Assembly: GCA_003645085.1 (NCBI GenBank)
Contig: QNEE01000007.1
Coordinates: 1-32,389, forward strand
Direction of reading: 5' to 3'
DNA: 32,389 nucleotides
Source: a bacterium
GTDB lineage: Bacteria > UBP14 > UBA6098
Under the pieces are notes generated by a model. It saw only the letters and a program-made list of their open reading frames with translations. It searched no databases and had not been told where the DNA came from. Shown in pieces: positions 24,312-32,389 of this stretch (position 1 is the first letter of the stretch; each line of letters starts with the position of its first letter). The position numbers and the translations under genes are program-made.

Positions 24312-25988
24312 ATGCAAAATTGGATTTGCATATCGTTCCTGATTATAATAAGTCTGGCTTTCGCCGATTTCGAGGTCGAGGTTCGGAAGGCCGGGCCGCT
24401 CGGGACAAAAGCGGTTACGGAATGCGCGGAGAACGCCGTTATTACTGAGGCCGGCGACTCTATCGAGGCACTGTATCGGCACGAAGGTTACCTGCTCGCT
24501 ACGGTCGAAACCACTATCGAAACGCTGGCGACAGGGGATATCCGCCTGGCTATCGAGGTTCATCCCAGAACAAGAAGCGTTGTTGTCGAATACGATGTAA
24601 TGGGTTACCCATTCGAATTACCCGACCTGTGCTTAGGTGTCGGCAGCCCTTTTAGGGAAGATTATCTTGCCTCAGATATGGAGCGATTAGTCGCCGAATT
24701 GGAAAACCGCTGCTACCCGTTCGGGCGTGTGGTTATCGATTCGCTCGAGGTAGGCCCCGTCGCGGGCGATTCGCTCCCCGTAAAAATATCGCTTCAGGTT
24801 TATCCCGGCGATTCTATAGCTATCGGGGCGATTATCGTCCCGGAAAAAGCGCGGACGAAACCTTATGTCGTCTGCAGAACTATGTTGATGGACCTCCCGG
24901 AATGCTTTTCGGAAAACCGTTTGCGCAAAGGTGTCGACCGATTGAATAATCTCCCGTATCTGCTCGTTTCGGGAGAACCAGAGCTTTTACTCGACGAGTC
25001 GGGGATGTGGTTGCTGCGCGTAAATATAGTCGAGAAAAGGTCCGTATTGGTCAACGGAATACTCGGTTACGCACCACGCTCGGGTGGCGAGGAAAAACTT
25101 ACAGGCCATCTCGACGCTACTTTCCTTAATATGTGGGGGACGGGACGGAATCTGATGCTCGTATGGGACCAGACCGCAGGTGAACACATCAGAATTAATG
25201 CAGTCTATACTGAACCGTGGATTCTCGGCGGTCCGGGAAACCTCTCGCTATCCGGCGAATTCTACGAACGGGATTCGACTTACTCTGAGCGCAGCTTTTC
25301 AGCAGAATACGAACTTCCTGTTTCATTTAAATTGAATCTCGATTTAGGCGGGGCATACGGAACAGTCGTGCCGGATTCCATCGGTCAGGACGTCTATAAT
25401 ATTCCACGCTCTTCGGAATATTCTGTAAAAATAGGGTTGAGTTGGGCAGGACTCAGACCGAGAATAAACCCCCGCCTCGGGTTCGACGCCAAACTAGGTC
25501 TAGAACCTTCCTATATAGACCGTAGAGGCCCCGACGATATTTTTGAAACCCTTAAACGCTACGAACCCCTGTTACGAACTAATGCGGATATCGAGGTCGC
25601 CCTCGAACCGCTCCGGGAACAGGTAATATATTGCGGTTTGCACGGCAGAAGCGTTATATCTGACGGCCCGTTGCCTCTTTCAGAGAAATACTATCTCGGC
25701 GGATGGGGCACACTGCGAGGATACCGAGAAGAGCAATTCTCGTCGGAACATCTTGCCTGGGGAAATCTCGAATGGCGTGCACTTTTAGGTGGCGATGCTC
25801 ACGCCTTCGCTTTTTTCGATTCGGGGATTATACGCCCGTCCGGCGAGAAATATACCTATAAATCGGCTTATGGCATAGGATTACGTTTATCGACCGCTAT
25901 CGGTAGATGGGATATATCTTATGGTGTAGCCACGGGAGAACCGCTTACGGCGGGATTAATCCATTTAGGTTTAAGCACCGGACTATGA
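24312..25988 (+). CDS. Omp85/BamA-TamA-like outer-membrane protein (POTRA + surface-antigen barrel); ORF track extends to TTG 24261 but the signal peptide starts at ATG 24312
   Basis: MQNWICISFLIIISLAFA signal; POTRA-like N-terminus (ALYRHEGYLLATVETTIE..., RLRKGVDRLNNLPYL); Omp85 signature LGGWGTLRGYREEQFSSEHLAWGNLEWR; amphipathic C-terminal strands. Confidence 0.85.
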   Translation: MQNWICISFLIIISLAFADFEVEVRKAGPLGTKAVTECAENAVITEAGDSIEALYRHEGYLLATVETTIETLATGDIRLAIEVHPRTRSVVVEYDVMGYPFELPDLCLGVGSPFREDYLASDMERLVAELENRCYPFGRVVIDSLEVGPVAGDSLPVKISLQVYPGDSIAIGAIIVPEKARTKPYVVCRTMLMDLPECFSENRLRKGVDRLNNLPYLLVSGEPELLLDESGMWLLRVNIVEKRSVLVNGILGYAPRSGGEEKLTGHLDATFLNMWGTGRNLMLVWDQTAGEHIRINAVYTEPWILGGPGNLSLSGEFYERDSTYSERSFSAEYELPVSFKLNLDLGGAYGTVVPDSIGQDVYNIPRSSEYSVKIGLSWAGLRPRINPRLGFDAKLGLEPSYIDRRGPDDIFETLKRYEPLLRTNADIEVALEPLREQVIYCGLHGRSVISDGPLPLSEKYYLGGWGTLRGYREEQFSSEHLAWGNLEWRALLGGDAHAFAFFDSGIIRPSGEKYTYKSAYGIGLRLSTAIGRWDISYGVATGEPLTAGLIHLGLSTGL

Positions 25989-26061
25989 CGGCCGAATACC
26001 GTAGATGCAGAATGTATCACTATACAAGCCATAAGCCCGTTGCCGATATAGTGCGGATATG

Positions 26062-26078
26062 CTGACTCCTGACTCCTG
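26062..26078. repeat. Short intergenic heptamer repeat (CTGACTC)x2 + CTG
   Basis: ctgactcctgactcctg between convergent genes. Confidence 0.85.
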
Positions 26079-26093
26079 TATTCTCATATTTAA

Positions 26094-27488
26094 TTATATT
26101 TCTACTTGTTCGCCCTCGTAGGGAACCGTTACCTCGATTCTCGGGCGCGCCTCCTTGACAGCGGCCGCAAACGATAGCGATTGCTTCTCCTCGCCGTGAA
26201 CGATGAATACGCGTTCGAGAGCCTTACCGCAATTCTTTACATAGTCCAGTAGTTCGTCACGGTCGGCGTGCGCGCTAAACGTATTCAGGACGACAATATC
26301 AGCCATTACAGCGTGCTCTTCGCCGAATATCCTGACCCTCTTCTCTTTCTCGACCAATCTGCGACCCAGCGTGTTTTCCGCCATATACCCTACGATAAGT
26401 ATTGTATTGCGCTTATCGCCGATATTATTTTTTAAATGATGCAGAATGCGTCCGGCTTCGCACATACCGCTGGCGGAGATTATAACCATAGGAGTCGGGT
26501 CGTAATTCAGCGATTTCGATTCCTCGACGCGCCGAACATAACGCACCTTGCCAAACCCGAAAGGGTCCTCGTGTTCGCGTATCATCCTCTGCGCTTCGGA
26601 GTCGAGATATTTGAGATTACGACGGAAGACCTGTGTAACGTTTATTGCCAGCGGCGAATCGATAACTATAGGTATATCGGGAATGCGGCTCTCATTATAA
26701 AGCTGATGCAGATAGTAGATTATTTCCTGAGTCCGTTCCATAGCGAAACTCGGCACTATAATCTTCCCGTCTCGCTCGACGGTGCGGTTGATAACGTCCT
26801 CGAGCTCCCCTTTAGCGTTTTCGACCGGGTCGTGCAACCGGTTGCCGTATGTCGATTCGATAATAAGGTTTTCGACCCCCGTTATTTGCTTAGGGTCGTG
26901 CAGGAGCGGGAGATTATTCCTACCAAGGTCGACCGCATAGGCGAAACGTTTTCTCTGGCCGTTCTCCTTAACCTTAAATTCGGTGATTGCGCTGCCGAGA
27001 ATATGCCCGGCGTCCCAGAAAATAGCCTTTATGTTCGATGTAACCCCGAACCAGCGGGAGTAGGGTCGCGGGACAAATTGGTGAACCGCGTCGATAGCGT
27101 CGGCTAACTCATAATTCGGTTCTATCGGTTTCAAACCTTTTCTGGCACGCTTTTTATTCACATATTCGATATCGCGTTCGTGAAGATAGGCCGAATCGGC
27201 GAGCATATATTTACATAGGTCGTCGGTGGGTTTTGTCGCGTAAATCGGCCCCGTAAAACCCTTTTTAACCAAACCGGGCAGATTGCCGGAATGGTCGATG
27301 TGCGCGTGACCGAGAACGACGGCGTCTATCGAGGAACAATCGAAAGGCAGGTTGCGGTTTTTCCTGCTGGTTTCTTCGCGATGTCCCTGAAACAACCCGC
27401 AATCCAGAAGAACACGTTCGTTGTCGGTTTCGATTAGATGCTTCGACCCGGTAACTTGTCGCGCGCCGCCGTAAAACGTTATCCGCAT
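26094..27488 (-). CDS. MBL-fold/beta-CASP metallohydrolase (CPSF/YSH1-like RNase family)
   Basis: MRITFYGGARQVTGSKHLIET, LDCGLFQG, GHAHIDHSG, DAGHILGSA, ESTYGNRLH, SGMCEAGRILHHLKN, FSAHADRDELLDY. Confidence 0.94.
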   Translation of the reverse strand: MRITFYGGARQVTGSKHLIETDNERVLLDCGLFQGHREETSRKNRNLPFDCSSIDAVVLGHAHIDHSGNLPGLVKKGFTGPIYATKPTDDLCKYMLADSAYLHERDIEYVNKKRARKGLKPIEPNYELADAIDAVHQFVPRPYSRWFGVTSNIKAIFWDAGHILGSAITEFKVKENGQRKRFAYAVDLGRNNLPLLHDPKQITGVENLIIESTYGNRLHDPVENAKGELEDVINRTVERDGKIIVPSFAMERTQEIIYYLHQLYNESRIPDIPIVIDSPLAINVTQVFRRNLKYLDSEAQRMIREHEDPFGFGKVRYVRRVEESKSLNYDPTPMVIISASGMCEAGRILHHLKNNIGDKRNTILIVGYMAENTLGRRLVEKEKRVRIFGEEHAVMADIVVLNTFSAHADRDELLDYVKNCGKALERVFIVHGEEKQSLSFAAAVKEARPRIEVTVPYEGEQVEI

Positions 27489-27504
27489 TATTCTCGTAGA
27501 CTCC

Positions 27505-29718
27505 TTACTTTAATAAAACAATTCTCGCTGTTTGGGATTTGCCGGCGCGAACAAGATATATTCCCGAAGATAGATTCTCTTCCGGTCGCCATATAGCCTC
27601 GCTGGGGCCCGTCCCTGGTCCGCCGGTTTCGACGCTTCGTATCGTTTCGACAGGCAATTTAGCAACCTGACACCCGCAGATATCGTATATTTCGATATAC
27701 CGAAATTGACTATAACCATTCTCTATGAAAATCCTGCAGGACGAATTAAATGGATTAGGGTGAACGGATATTCGGAATATATCGGGATTCAACCTGTTTT
27801 CCGACGCGATAACTGCGGTCGTGTCCGGATAGAATATCGAAACGTCGTCGATATACCAGCCGACCTGTGTGTTCACGCTCGACGAGCCGAAGTCCCAGCT
27901 AATATCCACATTCTCGCCACGCCAGAGACTTAAATCGGCGGTAACTTTGTGCCACCACTTAGCCCCGCTGAGGTCCGCGAACGCCTCCTGATACGGTATG
28001 AGATTGTTCCACTCGCTCATCGTGGCGATATAACCGGGTTCTGGTGTAAGTATAACGCTGTCAGTAGGCGAAGTCCATACTTTGATATTCCCGCCGTCGT
28101 GCCATGCAAAAGGGGTGCCGGTCGGCGGCTGGAAACTATACCACTGCCAGAAAGACAGTGTAAGGCTGTCCACATCCGGGAGAACTATATCCTCTAACAC
28201 CAACCGGCTCTGGCTGGAATCGTGATATTCGCCGGTAAGTTCGGTCGCCCAAACCTTATCGCCGGAATGAGCCGCGATAATTCCCTGCGACGGAATCCCC
28301 CATTCCCAATCCTCGTAATAGGCGAAACTACGTGTTAAGAACCCGCCGTTATCGGCCTCGAAATCGGTCTCGAAAACGTATTCGAGGTCTCTCGGTGTAA
28401 GCAGAACATCGAGCCGTGTCAACCCAGAATCCGGAACGACTACTGTAACGCTTTTCTCGGAATAACCCGGTTTGCTGAACGTCAGGTGATAGGTCCCGGC
28501 GAGTAATATCCGATGATAATAACCATTATCCGGGTCGGAAAAGACCTCCTTATCGACCTCGTCGATTTTGACATTTACGCCGAGACTTTCACCGGTTACA
28601 CTGTCGGTTACGACTCCGTGAACGCCGTGGTTTAGCATAACCTCGACAGCCGCCAGATACGCGTCGTAGTTGTCTTCCCACAGGTCGTCGAGAGTGCTAA
28701 AAGACGGCGTTTTTATATTATTTAGTTCTACCGTAAGATGCAAGTCGCCGTTAGTCCAGTAGGTCCAATCCTGTATCGAACCATCGACCTCATACCAATC
28801 GTAACCGTTAATTATACCGTATGGGAAACTACCAGAATACATAGGCGGATTGCGAATAGAGTAATTCACCGCGATGAATTTATACAGAGAATCATCGGTC
28901 GTGCGCGGCTCCTTATAATCCCATGGGTAGTTGGCTACCAAAGCCCCCGTATGGAAATTTATTGTGTAGCTTATGTTATGTTGCGGAAACCAATTCAGTA
29001 TGGCATCGGTCTCCGGCTCGACAGAAAATAAGTTGTCCTCTCCAATAGTCCCGTCCGGGACGGGATAATTTCGATTAAGGTCGATATTATGAGCGTTTCG
29101 CCTCGTCATAGCAACATAACCGTCCGGGTTCAGAAGCGGATTGATAAATATCTCGCACGAATCGACAAGCCGCGTTATTCGCGGGTCTATACCATAGTTG
29201 TCGGTCAAAGAATCGATAAACCACATAAGGAAAATCATTCCGGGTGGTTCGTCGCCGTGCATTGTGCTGATATAGCAGAATTCCGGCTCGGTTTCGTCCC
29301 ACGTGACCCGCGTGGATATTTTCATCATCAAAAGCGGCCTGCCGTTGACCGACCAGCCGAATGTATCCAGATTCGCGATGATTGGATGGTCGATTGCAAC
29401 ATTCTGCATAAAAGTAACGTATTCGGAGTGCAGAGGATACCCCGATGGTTCCATATTGGCGGCGGCGATGCGCCTCGCGTCCGTATCTGGCAATATCTCG
29501 ACAGGATAGCCCAGATTTTCCAGTGCAACCAAATCTTCCTCCCAGACGACACCTCTTGCGATACCGGTTTGGTTGTTATAATCGTCGACCATAAATCCCG
29601 CGTAGACAGCCTCGCGCAGCGACTCGCGGTCCGGAACGACGATTTCTACGGTAATTTCGCCGGAATATGAATAGGAGCAAATTAACACCGCAAATAGAAC
29701 GACATACGCTTTTCTCAT
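27505..29718 (-). CDS. Secreted M14 zinc carboxypeptidase with regulatory-like Ig domain, MAM/immune-inhibitor-A-like domain and C-terminal sorting domain
   Basis: Signal MRKAYVVLFAVLICSYSYSG; STMHGDEPPG (HxxE), NAHNIDLNRNYP, NFHTGALVANYPWD, LTVELNN; ends PNPFNSSC...SGIYLVRAGKSQTARIVLLK. Confidence 0.92.
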   Translation of the reverse strand: MRKAYVVLFAVLICSYSYSGEITVEIVVPDRESLREAVYAGFMVDDYNNQTGIARGVVWEEDLVALENLGYPVEILPDTDARRIAAANMEPSGYPLHSEYVTFMQNVAIDHPIIANLDTFGWSVNGRPLLMMKISTRVTWDETEPEFCYISTMHGDEPPGMIFLMWFIDSLTDNYGIDPRITRLVDSCEIFINPLLNPDGYVAMTRRNAHNIDLNRNYPVPDGTIGEDNLFSVEPETDAILNWFPQHNISYTINFHTGALVANYPWDYKEPRTTDDSLYKFIAVNYSIRNPPMYSGSFPYGIINGYDWYEVDGSIQDWTYWTNGDLHLTVELNNIKTPSFSTLDDLWEDNYDAYLAAVEVMLNHGVHGVVTDSVTGESLGVNVKIDEVDKEVFSDPDNGYYHRILLAGTYHLTFSKPGYSEKSVTVVVPDSGLTRLDVLLTPRDLEYVFETDFEADNGGFLTRSFAYYEDWEWGIPSQGIIAAHSGDKVWATELTGEYHDSSQSRLVLEDIVLPDVDSLTLSFWQWYSFQPPTGTPFAWHDGGNIKVWTSPTDSVILTPEPGYIATMSEWNNLIPYQEAFADLSGAKWWHKVTADLSLWRGENVDISWDFGSSSVNTQVGWYIDDVSIFYPDTTAVIASENRLNPDIFRISVHPNPFNSSCRIFIENGYSQFRYIEIYDICGCQVAKLPVETIRSVETGGPGTGPSEAIWRPEENLSSGIYLVRAGKSQTARIVLLK

Positions 29719-29728
29719 AATTTCTTCT

Positions 29729-31417
29729 TTATTTCATAAGCACGACGCGTGCGACTCGGTTATCGCCGTCGATTAAAGGCCTTATAAGATATATTCCGCT
29801 CGGTAAGTTTTCGCCCGAATTATCCAGACCGTCCCAGATCCCTGCCTCCATAGTTCTTACGAGTCTCCCGGAAATGTCGAATATTCCTACCGTTCCGGGA
29901 GTTTCAATTCTGCACGAAACATTGAAAGGATTCGGGACGATTTCTATAGAGTTCTTTTGTGGTCGAGGTCTATATTCTTCTATTTGCGCGAGTCTCACGG
30001 CCCGATACGCGTTAAGAAGACCGTAACCGGATTCGTTGTCCCATCCGGGTTCTATTATATCCGTCGCCGTGGTCGTAATAATACTATAACACTCGCTATT
30101 TGTATAGCTCGGGTTTTCCGCGCGGACGAGAGCGAGAACGCCAGCGACAATCGCCGCCGATAAGCCCGTCCCCACACCCGAATAAGCTATGTGTTCCCCC
30201 GGAGAATACCCTCGAGATGTATCGGCTACACTCGCCACTCCCGTCGACCATATAAGTTCTGCAGGTTCACCCCATTCTAATTCGCCGCCCGGAGCGACTA
30301 TTCCGATATGCGTTCCCGAATTTGAGAAAATACTTTTATCCAATTCGGAAGTGCAACTGCCCACACATATACAATTATCGTAACCCGCCGGGAAAAGCAC
30401 CGTGTCGCAGCCCGTATCTCCCGAAGGCGCTATTATTGTCGCGCCGCACGTAAAAAGCGAATCGATTCCGTAACGAATTACGATGTCGTCCTCGACTGCG
30501 AGGTCGATATAAACGATATCGATGTCGAGTATCGACGCCAGTTCGAGCGCCTGAAGGACGTCCGATGTATAACCCCAGCCTTCCGCATTAATCGCCCTGA
30601 TAGGCACTATCGTGCATTGCGCCAATCCCGCGAACATAAAATCGTTGTCTATCTCCGCGCCGATAATACCCGCCGCTGCAGTCCCACGCGAGACCGCGCG
30701 GTCTGGAGAATAAGTCGAATCGTAATCGGATAGCCCGTTGCCGCAGGACGGGTCCGGTTCCCCCCAGCCGTCGTCGCCGAAATAGTGGATATCGGGGTTG
30801 CCGTCCTCCTGCATCGAGTAGATACCGGGATTCAGAGCCTCCTCGACACTGCCGTGGACGCCGCCGACAAAATCGTAACCGTCGACCGGGTTTATATTCG
30901 CCGCTAAATCGGGGTGGTCGATATCGACCCCCGAACTTATAACTCCGACCCGAATCGAAGGTAAGCCCGTTTGATAATCCCACGCCGACAGCGCGTCGAT
31001 AAGTTCGAGATAATGCTGGTCGGGGATTGTATCCGCGCCAGCAAAGCCCCCAAAATAAGGGTCGTTGGGATAATGAAAGCTCGCGGAAACAAGCGGGTAA
31101 TTCGGAACGACCCACCGGAAAAGACGGGTCGATGCATAGTATTCTATTCGTTCCGTATAAGCTATTTCGATTGTGGTCCGGGAAACATCGAGCGGATTCG
31201 GGATTCGACACTGGATTTTATATATATCCCACAGATTTAAAAACCGCGTAATTCTGTCTCCGCCGGATATGACAACCTTTTCGATTTGCTCGAATCTCGT
31301 ATCGGAATTAGGTCTAACTAGGATTTCTCCATAGCACATATCGGACGGTTCACCGAATCCGACGGCGCAGAAAGCCACAGTTAACGCCGCTGCTATCTGC
31401 ACTGCGCGACATCTCAT
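29729..31417 (-). CDS. Subtilisin-like S8 family protein lacking catalytic residues (predicted pseudopeptidase), with C-terminal sorting domain
   Basis: S8 fold motifs recognisable but substituted: VISSGVDIDHPDL (for VIDTGV.HPDL), SRGTAAAGIIGA (for HGT..AGIIGA), APSGDTG (for ASGN.G), GVGTGLSAAIVAG (for GTSMA.P.V.G); intact ORF; ends PNPFNVSC...SGIYLIRP...ARVVLMK. Confidence 0.88.
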   Translation of the reverse strand: MRCRAVQIAAALTVAFCAVGFGEPSDMCYGEILVRPNSDTRFEQIEKVVISGGDRITRFLNLWDIYKIQCRIPNPLDVSRTTIEIAYTERIEYYASTRLFRWVVPNYPLVSASFHYPNDPYFGGFAGADTIPDQHYLELIDALSAWDYQTGLPSIRVGVISSGVDIDHPDLAANINPVDGYDFVGGVHGSVEEALNPGIYSMQEDGNPDIHYFGDDGWGEPDPSCGNGLSDYDSTYSPDRAVSRGTAAAGIIGAEIDNDFMFAGLAQCTIVPIRAINAEGWGYTSDVLQALELASILDIDIVYIDLAVEDDIVIRYGIDSLFTCGATIIAPSGDTGCDTVLFPAGYDNCICVGSCTSELDKSIFSNSGTHIGIVAPGGELEWGEPAELIWSTGVASVADTSRGYSPGEHIAYSGVGTGLSAAIVAGVLALVRAENPSYTNSECYSIITTTATDIIEPGWDNESGYGLLNAYRAVRLAQIEEYRPRPQKNSIEIVPNPFNVSCRIETPGTVGIFDISGRLVRTMEAGIWDGLDNSGENLPSGIYLIRPLIDGDNRVARVVLMK

Positions 31418-32389
31418 TACTTAAGCAATGTTACAGGTCGGTCGACTGCTCTCTCGCCAGAACTCACTCGGATGAGGTAAATTCCGCTGGGGAGTTCTTT
31501 CCCGGCCTCGTCTTTACCGTCCCAGAAAACTGAATTTGCCGTAGTTTCCTCGAATTCCCGAACCAATCTGCCGGAGATATCGAATATCTCGATATCGCCG
31601 TCGGCGGTTATTGTGCAGCTTGCGTTGAACGGGTTCGGGCGGATATCGAGTTTTAATATGTTGGGGTTTCGTTTTTCACAGATACTTAACGAACGCAAAG
31701 CGTTATAGGCGTTCACGAGGCCGTATCCGGTCTCGAGGTCGAAACCGGGGTCCATAACGTCGTCGGCGGTAGAATTAATAATATCCCTTATCTCCTCGTT
31801 GCCTAACGTGGGGTCTTCAGAGAGCAATAATCCGCAAATACCCGTAACCTGCGGGCAGGCCATACTCGTGCCTTCGGCGTGATTATAAATATGGTCGCCG
31901 GGGTCCAAAGACGGGTCGTCGTTGGCATCGGCTACCGAAGCCACCCAGGTCGACCAGATAGTCTCCGTAATGCTCGTTTCAGACGCACCTCCGGGCGCGA
32001 CAACATCGAGCATACTGCCGTGCTGGCTGAACGATGCACGGTTGCCCGATATATCGCAGCTACCAACAGCAATCGTCTGGTGTGAACTCGCCGGATATGC
32101 GCAGGTGTCGTTACCGATAAAAGGAATCCCTGCCATATTCCCCGACGCAGCCACTAATACCACTCCGGCAGACCAGGCGAAATCTATCATCGTGGACTCG
32201 GCCGGTTCCGGCTCGGAACTCATTCCGCCGAGGCTCATAGAGATAACGTGCGCGCCGGAAATAGTAGCAAACTCTATCCCCGCGACGATGTCCGATATTG
32301 TCATCGAACCCTCGGGGTTGCCTATTCTTACGGGAAGTATCTTGCAACCGCCTCCCGCTACTCCGGCGAACATAGTCGCGTTATCCATA
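31417..32389 (-). CDS. Subtilisin-like S8 serine peptidase, C-terminal part (5' end lies beyond the window)
   Basis: VLVAASGNMAG (oxyanion Asn), HAEGTSMACPQVTG (catalytic Ser), sorting domain PNPFNASC...SGIYLIRVSSGERAVDRPVTLLK; stop overlaps downstream start by 1 nt (TAATG). Confidence 0.93.
   Translation of the reverse strand, partial: MDNATMFAGVAGGGCKILPVRIGNPEGSMTISDIVAGIEFATISGAHVISMSLGGMSSEPEPAESTMIDFAWSAGVVLVAASGNMAGIPFIGNDTCAYPASSHQTIAVGSCDISGNRASFSQHGSMLDVVAPGGASETSITETIWSTWVASVADANDDPSLDPGDHIYNHAEGTSMACPQVTGICGLLLSEDPTLGNEEIRDIINSTADDVMDPGFDLETGYGLVNAYNALRSLSICEKRNPNILKLDIRPNPFNASCTITADGDIEIFDISGRLVREFEETTANSVFWDGKDEAGKELPSGIYLIRVSSGERAVDRPVTLLK

Noticed and set aside
26436-27107. 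ORF (+, 223 aa) opposite the MBL/beta-CASP gene, and 29089-29670 (+) opposite the M14 gene
   Set aside because: Sense-strand proteins have catalytic motifs; the opposite frames have none
29729-31417. Possibility that the dead S8 protein is an assembly or sequencing artefact
   Set aside because: Four separate in-frame substitutions at mechanistic sites with signal peptide, fold and sorting domain intact; random error would more likely add frameshifts or stops
1-32389. tRNA, rRNA, transposase or phage genes
   Set aside because: None recognised on either strand by reading

Overview
The window reads as accessory and secreted-protein territory of an FCB-like bacterium. I cannot fix the lineage from sequence alone. 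Left end (14-2596, +): a compact overlapping operon psd - pssA - purS - purQ - DUF4321-like membrane protein. Centre (2822-24260, +): three giant secreted multidomain proteins (2596, 2346 and 1881 aa) and one small secreted protein (225 aa), all ending in the PNPFN...GxYxxR...K-stop C-terminal module typical of type IX secretion or FlgD-like cargo. An Omp85/BamA-TamA-like outer-membrane protein follows (24312-25988, +). Right end (26094-32389, -): a tight operon of an S8 subtilase (cut by the window edge), a second S8-like protein that has lost the catalytic Asp, His and Ser and the oxyanion Asn, an M14 zinc carboxypeptidase, and an MBL/beta-CASP protein. Best observations: (1) the intact but catalytically dead S8 paralog in tandem with an apparently live one; (2) near-total absence of GATC (one found by eye) and GTAC (none found) in 32 kb; (3) an N-terminal module with two conserved Cys shared by three consecutive secreted proteins, of which the 225-aa protein is a minimal version; (4) a Rossmann/GATase1-like domain nested inside a BACON/Ig-like domain of one giant protein but absent from its paralog; (5) a heptanucleotide repeat (AATTCAG)4.6 inside a sorting-domain coding sequence; (6) a higher-order A-B / A-B-B / A-B-B-B domain ladder; (7) an intrinsic terminator abutting the Omp85 start codon. 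No tRNA, rRNA, CRISPR or transposase was found.
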